NCBI RefSeq assembly: GCF_051549785.1
Contig: NZ_CP189974.1
Coordinates: 1,736,001-1,800,000, forward strand
Length of the DNA stretch: 64,000 nt
DNA from: Caldatribacterium sp051549785
GTDB lineage: Bacteria; Atribacterota; Atribacteria; Atribacterales; Caldatribacteriaceae
Direction of reading: 5' to 3'
The position numbers and the translations under genes were made by a program. Below are positions 41,193-48,839 of this stretch, one piece after another (within the stretch, counting starts at the first letter, position 1; the number at the start of each line of letters is the position of its first letter). The notes below the pieces were generated by a model. That model was not told the DNA's origin. It saw only the letters and a program-made list of their open reading frames with translations, and made no database searches.

Positions 41193-41940
41193 GGATGATC
41201 CGCAACCCCTCAAGGGTCAGCACCGGGTTGAAAACGTCAATGAAATCGCAGTACCGGGCAAGGACCATTCCCCATCCTCCGGTGCCGATGACCCTGGCAT
41301 GCTCTGCGAATTCCCGTTTCATCCGCTGCACAATCTCCCGGGCAAGACCTATGTATCCAAAGAATACCCCGGCGTGCATAGCTTCAACGGTGTTGCGGCC
41401 GATGCATCGCTCCGGAACCTCCACATCAATCCGAGGGAGCTTGGCGGTTTTCTCGTAAAGTGCCTCACAGGAAATGCCGATACCCGGCGCGATAGCTCCT
41501 CCCAGGTACTCCTTCTTCGCCGTCACCGCACAGAAGGTCGTTGCCGTCCCGAAGTCCACAATGACCAGGTCTCCCCCGTAGAGAGTGGAAGCAGCAACGG
41601 CGTTCACAATCCGGTCGGCTCCCACCTCTTTGGCCTCAGCCCGAATAAAAAGCCCGGTTTTGACCCCGGGACCAACCACAAGGTAGGGCACGTTCCAGAG
41701 TCCGCTGAAGAGTTGCCGCAGGGCATCAAGAACAGGTGGTACGACACAGGAAATAACAACCCGGAAGAGTTCCTCCTTTGCGATTCCCTGTTCCTCTATG
41801 AGCGACCGGAAGATAAAACCCCACTCATCGGCAGTACGGCGTGAAGACGTCGATACCCGCCAGTGTGCAAGAAGCCTCCGGTCTCTGTAGACACCAAAGG
41901 TTGTGTGGGTGTTCCCGACGTCAATGACGAGAATCGAAAT
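41173..41940 (-). CDS. coaX: type III pantothenate kinase, apparent ATT start
   Basis: 255 residues. The family N-terminus 'ILVIDVGNTHTTFGVY' (acidic phosphate-binding loop) is encoded upstream of any ATG/GTG/TTG: in this frame a TGA stands at 41951-41949, only 8 bases beyond the first usable codon, ATT at 41940 (or ATT 41934). GGTGAGG precedes it. The rest, 'GVKTGLFIRA', 'VGADRIVNAVAA', 'VIVDFGTATTF', 'GGAIAPGIGIS' and 'GTGGWG', is a complete CoaX. Phosphorylates pantothenate in CoA synthesis. Overlaps the ECF-transporter gene by 20 bases, so translational coupling could help the weak start. Confidence 0.88.
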   Translation of the reverse strand: MSILVIDVGNTHTTFGVYRDRRLLAHWRVSTSSRRTADEWGFIFRSLIEEQGIAKEELFRVVISCVVPPVLDALRQLFSGLWNVPYLVVGPGVKTGLFIRAEAKEVGADRIVNAVAASTLYGGDLVIVDFGTATTFCAVTAKKEYLGGAIAPGIGISCEALYEKTAKLPRIDVEVPERCIGRNTVEAMHAGVFFGYIGLAREIVQRMKREFAEHARVIGTGGWGMVLARYCDFIDVFNPVLTLEGLRIIHELNGS

Positions 41941-42439
41941 CGAGCCTCACCACCTTCCTGAGCACCCGGACAATGGGGAGAACCACAAGGGCCGAAAGGA
42001 GCAGCTCAAGCGTCCCGTTGAGGAGGAAGATAGGGACAACCTGCACAAAACGGAAATACCCCATGAGCACCATGAGACCCAGAACGCCCACGGTGTTCGT
42101 CGCCGTCCCGGCAAGGCTTGCCACCACAATCCCGAAATCCCTCTTCCCCAAAAGCTTCCAGACATAAAAGGCCACAACTCCGATGAGAAGCCTTGGTGCA
42201 AAGCATGCCAAAAGGTTCCCCAGAAAGAGGTGCATGGTGAAAACTGCCAGGATGCACCCCACCAGGGCCCCCACCAGAGGTCCACCCACAATCCCTCCTA
42301 TTATAGCAGGAATGTGCATGGTTGTGGCATAGGTGGAGAGATTGGGGACAGGGATGAGCCCAAGAGGCGTCAGGCTGAGGGTAACGGTCACCGCACCGAG
42401 GATACCGGCAAAGAGGAAACGACGGTACTGAAGAACCAC
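41921..42439 (-). CDS. ECF transporter S component, probably for pantothenate
   Basis: 172 residues, five or six hydrophobic helices ('FLFAGILGAVTVTLSLTPLG', 'IGGIVGGPLVGALVGCILAV', 'GVLGLMVLMGYF'), the size and pattern of substrate-specific S components of energy-coupling-factor importers. It is followed directly by coaX, which argues for pantothenate or a related precursor (PanT-like); the shared ATPase/T module is elsewhere. GTG 42439 has GGAGG 8 bases upstream; GTG 42448 is too close. Confidence 0.78.
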   Translation of the reverse strand: MVLQYRRFLFAGILGAVTVTLSLTPLGLIPVPNLSTYATTMHIPAIIGGIVGGPLVGALVGCILAVFTMHLFLGNLLACFAPRLLIGVVAFYVWKLLGKRDFGIVVASLAGTATNTVGVLGLMVLMGYFRFVQVVPIFLLNGTLELLLSALVVLPIVRVLRKVVRLDFDSRH

Positions 42440-42543
42440 AGATACCACCTCCGTTCCAGTTCCGGAAGAGATACCAGACGGAAGATAAGAGACCTTCTGT
42501 CTCGCTGCCTCTTCGGTCAGCGGCTGCCAGGCTTATTGTACCA
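42440..42543 (-). promoter_or_regulatory. extended -10 promoter and leader of the ECF-coaX-AAR operon
   Basis: TGGTACAAT (42535-42543) on the minus strand just after the P1-peptidase stop. The ~80-base leader can fold into AGACnGAAG/CTTCnGTCT and a smaller stem around TTCC/GGAA near the ribosome site. I recognise no known riboswitch in it. Confidence 0.45.
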
Positions 42544-43426
42544 CACAGGCAGGGATACCACAGAGAGGGGAAGCCTTTTTTACTGAGCTTGTGGTGGCTT
42601 CGGCAATGGCGTGGTAAATCCCCTCCACAAGGAGGAGGTAATTCCTGGGAGCGACCTTTCCCAAAGCAACAAGGAAAAGGGTATCCCCATCGTAAAGCGT
42701 TCCGAAGGGGCGGATGCACGCAGCGAGTGCCGAGTGGACCACCGGCACCAGGGAAAGGAGCTCCTCCCGGGAGAGCAGAAGCTCAAAGACCACCACCGCC
42801 AGAGTGGTGTTCAGAAAAGGGGGCGTCGAAAGAGGTCCTTCTTTCCCGCGGGAACCCGCAAGGCGAATGCCTGAAGCAGGGTCATAAACGTCTCCAAGAC
42901 AGTTCGTCACCACAAACGCCCAGATGGCGCCCTCGGAAATCCTCGCCTCACCCGCTCCAAACCCCCCCTTCATTGCCCAGGGCATCCCGTACATTTTCCC
43001 CACCGTGGCTCCCGTTCCCACCCCAACGGTTCCTTCTTTTGTCCTACAGTCCGCCAAAGACGCAGCTTCATACCCCCACTCGGCTTCGGGAAAGGCTACC
43101 TCTCCAACCTCAAGGTCGTAAATCACCGCCTGGGCGACAATGGGAATGCGGGCGACCCTCGTGGCAAAACCCCTTTTCCGCTCTCGAAGAAAGGTCACCA
43201 CGCCTTCAGCACAGCGAAGCCCCAGGGCACTGCCTCCGCTGAGCACGATGGCATCCACACCCTGGACGAGGCGGCCCGGAAAAAGAGCGGGAAGCTCACG
43301 ACCTCCAGGAGCGCCACCGCAAACCGAGGCCACCGCCACATTGGGAACATCAAAGAGGAACACCGTGCACCCTGTGGCCAGCCGAAAATCTTCCCGGTGT
43401 CCGACGCGAAATCCAGAGAACTCCAT
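42533..43426 (-). CDS. P1-family (DmpA-type) aminopeptidase
   Basis: 297 residues. 'RVGHREDFRLATGCTVFLFD', 'DAIVLSGGSALGL', 'VGTGATVGKM', 'GGFGAGEA' and 'NTTLAVVVFELLLSREEL' follow the P1 (S58) family. These are self-cleaving Ntn-like hydrolases; the cleavage would fall before the first Thr of NTTL, making it the nucleophile instead of the Ser of DmpA. Releases N-terminal amino acids, often D- or beta-amino acids. Starts 5 bases after the zinc-ribbon gene. Confidence 0.87.
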   Translation of the reverse strand: MEFSGFRVGHREDFRLATGCTVFLFDVPNVAVASVCGGAPGGRELPALFPGRLVQGVDAIVLSGGSALGLRCAEGVVTFLRERKRGFATRVARIPIVAQAVIYDLEVGEVAFPEAEWGYEAASLADCRTKEGTVGVGTGATVGKMYGMPWAMKGGFGAGEARISEGAIWAFVVTNCLGDVYDPASGIRLAGSRGKEGPLSTPPFLNTTLAVVVFELLLSREELLSLVPVVHSALAACIRPFGTLYDGDTLFLVALGKVAPRNYLLLVEGIYHAIAEATTSSVKKASPLCGIPACVVQ

Positions 43427-43431
43427 GGTGT

Positions 43432-44061
43432 TCAGGAGAGCTTTCTCCCGCAGTAGGGACAGAGGCGAAAATCGGGCGAGACCTTTTTCCCACAGGAGGG
43501 ACAGACGCCCGCTTCATGGACTTCTTCCTCAGGTACGTACGAGGCCTTTGCTCTGGACAATTCCTGCTGCCACGTGGTAACATCCACCATACTGTCAAAA
43601 TAGAGGGTATGCTCCCTGTCCCACTCATCGACGTAGCGAACCCCAAGGTAAAGGGGCGTCCGGCTCAGGCGGTGGAAGCGGAAGAGTCGGGGGCCAAACT
43701 CGGTGGTGACCATGTCCCTCTCGGGCACGGCTTCGAAACCCCGGATGCGGTGGAGGGGAATGCGAAACACCACCTTCTCAAAAGGCGGGGAGAAACCAAA
43801 GATGTTCGGTCCTTTTTCGAAATTCTCAAACCAGAGGCTCTTGGACATGAGGAACAGGAGGCCATCCGTCGCATTGGCGAAGCGAGGATGGCCTCCGATG
43901 TAGCGGGCAAAGCTTGAGAGAAGACGGGTCTCGCCAAACTCCCGTTCCTTCTCCTGCCAGAACTCCGTAACCGAAACCTGGGTGCCCCGCTTCCTCGTCC
44001 CCCACAAAAGCCCCACAAGGAGCAGGACACCAACGATGAGGAGGTAACCGAAAAAATTCAT
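43432..44061 (-). CDS. membrane-anchored protein with C-terminal zinc ribbon
   Basis: 209 residues. One N-terminal transmembrane helix ('FFGYLLIVGVLLLVGLLWG', residues 3-21), a mixed soluble domain, and a C-terminal double CxxC zinc ribbon ('CPSCGKK', 'CPYCGRKL'). Function unknown; the layout suggests a membrane-tethered regulatory or assembly factor. ATG 44061 forms an ATGA overlap with the fmdB-family gene. Confidence 0.65.
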   Translation of the reverse strand: MNFFGYLLIVGVLLLVGLLWGTRKRGTQVSVTEFWQEKEREFGETRLLSSFARYIGGHPRFANATDGLLFLMSKSLWFENFEKGPNIFGFSPPFEKVVFRIPLHRIRGFEAVPERDMVTTEFGPRLFRFHRLSRTPLYLGVRYVDEWDREHTLYFDSMVDVTTWQQELSRAKASYVPEEEVHEAGVCPSCGKKVSPDFRLCPYCGRKLS

Positions 44062-44342
44062 GATGTACCCTTGTTCTCGGAAGAAGAAACGTTTGAGCCG
44101 CCACAGGTTGCACAGCTTGTTGCCGTGCAGGAACTGCAACTTGAGCTTGAAGAGGAACTGCTCGAACGGTAATCAGTGCTGTAAAAGCCACTGCCCTTGA
44201 AAACAAGACCGACGTTTTTGCTGAGGAGCCGCTTGACCCTGCCCTTGCAGAATGGGCACTGGGCCACGGGCTTGTCATGGAACGACTGCCACTCCTCGAA
44301 AACCTTCCCGCATTCCGTGCACTGGTACTCGTAGATGGGCAT
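44058..44342 (-). CDS. FmdB-family zinc-ribbon protein with Ser/Cys-rich tail
   Basis: 94 residues. Starts MPIYEYQCTECGKVFEEW and has a second CxxC ('CPFCKG'), the FmdB zinc ribbon, followed by 'NVGLVFKGSGFYSTDYR', which is the conserved end of the domain. The tail has about nine consecutive serines and then five cysteines (SCSSC, SCATC). Members are proposed regulators; nothing here fixes a target. Confidence 0.85.
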   Translation of the reverse strand: MPIYEYQCTECGKVFEEWQSFHDKPVAQCPFCKGRVKRLLSKNVGLVFKGSGFYSTDYRSSSSSSSSSCSSCTATSCATCGGSNVSSSENKGTS

Positions 44343-44361
44343 CGCCATCACCCCCATGAAC

Positions 44362-44397
44362 GAGTTGCCCGGTGAGAGCGCTCTCACCGGGCAACTC
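44362..44397 (-). terminator. perfect 36-base palindrome after groEL
   Basis: Two 18-base arms meet without a loop: GAGTTGCCCGGTGAGAGC and its exact complement. On the minus strand it lies 20 bases after the groEL stop but is not followed by a T-run; the next gene's ATG comes 19 bases later. It could be a terminator or message-stabilising hairpin, or a protein-binding operator just downstream of a TATAAT at 44408-44413. Confidence 0.6.
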
Positions 44398-44417
44398 TCC
44401 CTCTCCTATTATACTCC

Positions 44418-46031
44418 TCAGTATTCTGGCGCAGGCGGTACGCTGGACTCTTTCTTTTCAGGAATCTCGGTGATGATGGATTCGGTGGTGAGCATGACGG
44501 AGGCGACGCTTGCCGCGTTCTGCAGCGCAGTACGGACAACCTTCACGGGGTCAATGATTCCTGCAGCGAACATATCCACGAATTCACCGGTAAGAGCGTT
44601 GAAGCCCATGTTGGGGTTGTCGGCTGCTTTGATCCTCTCCACAATGACTGAACCTTCTTCGCCAGCATTTTCGGCGATGAGTTTGGCAGGTTCCTCGAGG
44701 GCTTTCTTCACAATCAGGGCACCGATACGTTCGTCGCCTTCGAGCTGGAGCTCATCGATGGCCGGGATGCACCGGATCAACGCCACGCCACCACCGGGGA
44801 CAATGCCCTCTTCCACCGCTGCCCGGGTGGCATGGAGAGCATCCTCAACGCGAGCCTTCTTCTCCTTCATCTCGGCCTCGGTTGCTGCACCAACCCGGAT
44901 GACCGCCACACCACCGGCAATCTTGGCAAGACGCTCCTGGAGTTTCTCCCGATCGTAGTCCGAAGTGGTCTCCTCAATCTGCTTCTTGATCTGGTTCATC
45001 CGAGCAACGATGTTCTCACGCTTTCCAGCACCTTCCACAATGGTGGTGTTCTCCTTGTCGATGACGACCTTCCTGGCCTGGCCAAGGTCCTCAATGGTGA
45101 CGTTCTCAAGCTTAATACCCAGGTCTTCGGAGATGAACCGGCCTCCGGTGACGATGGCGATGTCCTCAAGCATGGCCTTCCGGCGGTCACCAAAGCCAGG
45201 CGCCTTCACTGCGGCGCAGCTCAGCACACCCTTGAGCTTGTTGACGACAAGGGTTGCCAGTGCTTCTCCCTCAACGTCCTCGGCGATGATAAGAAGCGGT
45301 CTGCCTCTCTGCACGACTTTTTCAAGAAGCGGCAGAAGGTCCCGAACCGAAGAGATCTTCTTTTCATAGATGAGGATGTACGGGTTCTCGAGCACGCACT
45401 CCATCCGCTCAGGATCGGTGATGAAGTACGGTGAGAGGTACCCACGGTCAAACTGCAACCCTTCGACGACCTCAAGGGTGGTCTCAAGGCCTTTGGCTTC
45501 TTCAACGGTGATGACGCCGTCTTTTCCGACTTTCTCCATGGCGTCGGCGATGATTTCACCGATGGACATGTCGTTGTTTGCCGCAATAGAAGCAACCTGG
45601 GCAATTTCCTTGCGGTCGCTGACTTCCTTGGCCATGCTCTTGAGCTTTTTCACTACAGCATCCACAGCCTTGTCAATACCACGCTTGAGGAGCATGGGAT
45701 TGGAACCCGCAGCGACGTTCCGCAAACCTTCGCGGAAGATTGCTTCGGCAAGAACCGTGGCCGTAGTGGTTCCGTCCCCGGCAACATCACTCGTCTTCGA
45801 AGCCACTTCCTTGACGAGCTGAGCCCCCACATTCTCGTTGGGGTCCTTGAGTTCGATCTCCTTCGCCACCGTGACCCCATCTTTAGTGATGGTAGGAGAC
45901 CCGAACTTCTTCTCTATGACCACATTTCGGCCTTTCGGACCAAGGGTCACCTTCACTGCATCGGCAAGGGTTTTGACACCACGCAAGATTGCCTGTCGTG
46001 CTTCTTCCTGGAAGAGAATCTGCTTAGCCAT
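44418..46031 (-). CDS. groL: 60 kDa chaperonin GroEL
   Basis: 537 residues. 'AKQILFQEEARQAILRG', 'TLGPKGRNVVIEKKFGSPTITKDGVTVAKEI', 'DVAGDGTTTATVLA' and 'GIVPGGGVALIR' are standard. The C-terminus ends in KKESSVPPAPEY without the common Gly-Gly-Met repeat. Forms the double-ring folding chamber with GroES. Follows groES by 20 bases. Confidence 0.97.
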   Translation of the reverse strand: MAKQILFQEEARQAILRGVKTLADAVKVTLGPKGRNVVIEKKFGSPTITKDGVTVAKEIELKDPNENVGAQLVKEVASKTSDVAGDGTTTATVLAEAIFREGLRNVAAGSNPMLLKRGIDKAVDAVVKKLKSMAKEVSDRKEIAQVASIAANNDMSIGEIIADAMEKVGKDGVITVEEAKGLETTLEVVEGLQFDRGYLSPYFITDPERMECVLENPYILIYEKKISSVRDLLPLLEKVVQRGRPLLIIAEDVEGEALATLVVNKLKGVLSCAAVKAPGFGDRRKAMLEDIAIVTGGRFISEDLGIKLENVTIEDLGQARKVVIDKENTTIVEGAGKRENIVARMNQIKKQIEETTSDYDREKLQERLAKIAGGVAVIRVGAATEAEMKEKKARVEDALHATRAAVEEGIVPGGGVALIRCIPAIDELQLEGDERIGALIVKKALEEPAKLIAENAGEEGSVIVERIKAADNPNMGFNALTGEFVDMFAAGIIDPVKVVRTALQNAASVASVMLTTESIITEIPEKKESSVPPAPEY

Positions 46032-46051
46032 AACCGCCTACCCCCTTTCTC

Positions 46052-46342
46052 TCATTCCTCAATGATTCCCAGGATATCGTCCTCACGCATGATGAGGTAT
46101 TCTTCTTCGTCAATCTTCACCTCAGTCCCAGCGTATTTTCCAAAGAGTACCCGATCACCCTCTTTCACTTCAAGGGGTCTGCGATTACCGTTTTCGTCCA
46201 CCTTTCCGGTTCCTACTGCAATCACCCGGCCTTGCTGTGGTTTCTCCTTTGCCGTATCAGGAAGGATGATACCCCCTTTACGCACTTCTTCCTCTTCGAC
46301 CCGCTTGACCAGAACCCGATCTCCAAGTGGTTTAATCTTCAT
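46052..46342 (-). CDS. groS: 10 kDa co-chaperonin GroES
   Basis: 96 residues beginning MKIKPLGDRVLVKRVEEEEV; 'KGGIILPDTAKEKPQQG' is the mobile loop that docks on GroEL. AGGGGTG lies 6 bases before ATG 46342 (a GTG three codons upstream is less likely). First gene of the groESL operon; no CIRCE element upstream. Confidence 0.96.
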   Translation of the reverse strand: MKIKPLGDRVLVKRVEEEEVRKGGIILPDTAKEKPQQGRVIAVGTGKVDENGNRRPLEVKEGDRVLFGKYAGTEVKIDEEEYLIMREDDILGIIEE

Positions 46343-46388
46343 GGTGCTCACCCCTTTCCTTGAGATGTTTTTCCAACGCGCGACCTCT

Positions 46389-46416
46389 ATTGTACTCCGT
46401 TTTTGGAGAATTGCAA
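46389..46416 (-). promoter_or_regulatory. groESL promoter
   Basis: TTGCAA (46411-46416), 16-base spacer, TACAAT (46389-46394) on the minus strand. No TTAGCACTC/GAGTGCTAA (CIRCE) repeat is present in the 190 bases upstream of groES, so HrcA control of the usual kind is not supported. Confidence 0.65.
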
Positions 46417-46533
46417 GGGGAGGACAATATCAGTCAAGGTCAGTTACTTGCCAATTTGACCAGAAAATCTCTTCTGCTTCTGTAAATATGACAAAACGCC
46501 TTCGAAAACCTTGCCAAAAAGTCAAAAACTTTT

Positions 46534-47838
46534 TCAGGTCTTCTGGGGAGTTTCCTCATCGAGATGGTACTCCTCAATTTTCCGGTAGAGCGTACGGAGG
46601 CTGATGCCGAGCGCCTGAGCGGTTCTGGTCTTGTTGAAACGATGGGCCTTAAGGGTCTCCCGGATAAGGAGCTTCTCCACCTCTTTAAGAGGTGTTCCAA
46701 GGCGAATACCAATGACCCCCTCCCGGAGGAGATTTCCCCTCCGAATGTGTTCGGGAATGTCCTCAGGGGTGAGAACGTCGCTCTGAGAGAGAATGACCAT
46801 GCCTTCCAGGGTGTTCTTCAGCTCCACCACATTTCCTGGCCAATCGTACTCGATGAGAATTTTCAGCGCTTCCCGGTCGATACGGACAGGTCCTCGGCCG
46901 GTCTCCTCAGCAATGTCCCGGAGGAACTGATCCACAAGGAAGGGAATGTCTTCCTTCCGTTCCCGGAGAGGAGGGATCTCGATTTTGATGACGCTCAGAA
47001 AGTAGTAGAGGTCATTTCGGAAGGCCCCCTGGGCCACTCTCTCCTCAAGGGGAATCTCCGAGGAAGCGATGATGCGAACATTCCCTCCCCTTCTCCCAAA
47101 ACGGTGTTCCTCAAGAAACTCCAGAAGCTCGGCCTGAAAAGGCAGGGCAAGGAGGTGAACGTCCTCAAAGTACAGGGTCCCTTCCTCAATCCGCAGGATG
47201 TCTCCCTGGAAAAGCCCCTGAAGCGTTGCCCCGCAGAGTATCCTCACAAAGGGCTTCTCTTCTCCAAAGGCGTAGCGATGAATTGCCCGGGCCACCATCT
47301 CCTTCCCGGTCCCTTGCTCTCCCACAAGGAGCACCGGGCGCTTCACCTGGGACACCTGGAGAATGAGGTTGAAAATCCGCTGCATCTTCTCCGAAACCCC
47401 GGTGATTCCGGCAAAGGAAAACCGGTGGGTGAACTTCCGTCGCAGGTCCTTGTTCTCCTCAAGGAGCGTCAGGTGGTCATCGGCCCGCCGGATGACCGAA
47501 AGTATGCGCGAAGGAGTAAAAGGAGGAGCAAGGTACTCGTACACCCCCTTCGCTAAAAGCTCCCGAACCCGGGATGGGTTTTCTTCTCTCCCGGTGACAA
47601 CCACCACCATATCCGGAAATCTCTGCCGGGCGAAGGCCAGAAGCTCAAAGCTGTTTTCGCTTAAAACCTCCTCTTCAATGAGCATAATGTCAATCTCTTC
47701 TTTTTCCAGACAGTTGAGCGCCAGGCTCCGGTTCCAGACCGCGATGACGTAATACCCTTCGTCACGCAAGAGGTTCTCCCATCGTTCCCGAAGGAGGATA
47801 TCGTCTTCGATGAGCAGTACCTTCCGGGGCAACTTCAT
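46534..47838 (-). CDS. degenerate NtrC-family regulator (receiver-AAA-Fis) lacking the GAFTGA loop
   Basis: 434 residues. Receiver domain 1-120 keeps the acidic pair (E11-D12-D13) and T82, but the phosphate-accepting Asp is Glu (E55) and the conserved Lys is Pro (P105). AAA+ domain 145-365 has Walker A GEQGTGKE (173-180), but the sigma-54-contacting GAFTGA loop is deleted between about 202 and 219, and Walker B reads TLYFED. A Fis-type helix-turn-helix closes the protein (400-420). It therefore probably binds DNA and oligomerises without activating sigma-54, like TyrR-style regulators. Last gene of the operon; 4-base overlap with the oxidoreductase gene. Confidence 0.85.
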   Translation of the reverse strand: MKLPRKVLLIEDDILLRERWENLLRDEGYYVIAVWNRSLALNCLEKEEIDIMLIEEEVLSENSFELLAFARQRFPDMVVVVTGREENPSRVRELLAKGVYEYLAPPFTPSRILSVIRRADDHLTLLEENKDLRRKFTHRFSFAGITGVSEKMQRIFNLILQVSQVKRPVLLVGEQGTGKEMVARAIHRYAFGEEKPFVRILCGATLQGLFQGDILRIEEGTLYFEDVHLLALPFQAELLEFLEEHRFGRRGGNVRIIASSEIPLEERVAQGAFRNDLYYFLSVIKIEIPPLRERKEDIPFLVDQFLRDIAEETGRGPVRIDREALKILIEYDWPGNVVELKNTLEGMVILSQSDVLTPEDIPEHIRRGNLLREGVIGIRLGTPLKEVEKLLIRETLKAHRFNKTRTAQALGISLRTLYRKIEEYHLDEETPQKT

Positions 47839-48839
47839 AGAGCCAGCGGGCTTCCCTCCTCAGCAGAACGTTGAGCGCTCAGTGCAACCCGAAGGGCGAG
47901 GATGGCTTCTTCAGAAGTTCCCCGAGCTGGAGGCATACCTCCCTCCACGCATCCCAGGAAATACCGGAGCTCTGCAAGATAGGGATCTTCGCTCTGTACG
48001 GCAATCTCCTGTTTCTTCTCCCCCTTTCGGTACAGTACAAGAGGGCTGACCTGCCCGCGCTCTTCAATGTTCACCCCGGCACGGAACGACCACTCCAGAA
48101 CCCCCTCGTCGCCGAGAATCCGGAACCCACAGGTGAAGGGGAAATCTCCCTGCATCATCCACCCCCCCTGGACTGTAGCCAGGGCCCCGCTGTCATACCG
48201 GATCTGCGTCGTGATGTGGTCAAGAGAACCCTTTTCCGAGCGAAGGCCCCGGGCGAACACCTCTTTTGGTCGTCCCAGAAGCCAGTTCACGTAATCGAGG
48301 TCATGGATGTGGAGGTCGAGAGATGCCCCACCGCTTAGGCGGGGATCGAGAATCCAGCCCCCCACCGACCAGACGGGGGTCACCGCAAGGCGAAAGGCCT
48401 CCACAAAGAGAACCTTTCCACAGGCACCCCCTTCAAGGAGCTCCTTCGCCTTCACGTACTCACCCCAGAAACGGAGGACGTGCCCTATCATGAGGTAGAC
48501 CCCGTTCCTCGCACAGATGTCCTGCATAGCCAGCGCATCCTCAACCGTCAGGGCGATAGGCTTTTCACAGAAAACGTGTTTCCCCGCATTGGCAGCCATC
48601 TCCGTGTACTCCCGATGGAGGAAGGTGGGAAGGCATATATCCACAATGTCGACCGCCTCTCGCTCAAGCAGCATGCGGAACGAATCATAGTGGGGAAGGC
48701 GGTACTTCTCCTGGAACTCCCGGGCCTTCTCGGGGCGAACCTCAAAAAAGGCGCACACCTCCGCCCCCTCAATTTTTCGCCACGCTTCCACGTGTACCGA
48801 GGCAATGAACCCTGCTCCCAGAATCGCCACACGCTTCAC
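47835..48839 (-). CDS. Gfo/Idh/MocA-family sugar oxidoreductase
   Basis: 334 residues. NAD(P)-binding 'VAILGAGFIASVHVEAW', the catalytic 'VFCEKPIALTVEDAL' with Glu-Lys-Pro and 'GHVLRFWGEYVKAKELL' with 'GGWILDPRLSGGASLDLHIHDLDYVNWLLG' residues giving the His used in catalysis. Oxidises or reduces a sugar or cyclitol hydroxyl. Next to an epimerase and a deacetylase it likely belongs to an amino-sugar or inositol-like pathway. Confidence 0.9.
   Translation of the reverse strand: MKRVAILGAGFIASVHVEAWRKIEGAEVCAFFEVRPEKAREFQEKYRLPHYDSFRMLLEREAVDIVDICLPTFLHREYTEMAANAGKHVFCEKPIALTVEDALAMQDICARNGVYLMIGHVLRFWGEYVKAKELLEGGACGKVLFVEAFRLAVTPVWSVGGWILDPRLSGGASLDLHIHDLDYVNWLLGRPKEVFARGLRSEKGSLDHITTQIRYDSGALATVQGGWMMQGDFPFTCGFRILGDEGVLEWSFRAGVNIEERGQVSPLVLYRKGEKKQEIAVQSEDPYLAELRYFLGCVEGGMPPARGTSEEAILALRVALSAQRSAEEGSPLAL

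Noticed and set aside
46343..46533. CIRCE operator or sigma-54 (-24/-12) promoter upstream of groES
   Set aside because: No TTAGCACTC-N9-GAGTGCTAA repeat. TGGCAAG occurs twice on the minus strand, but neither has a GC at the -12 position with correct spacing.
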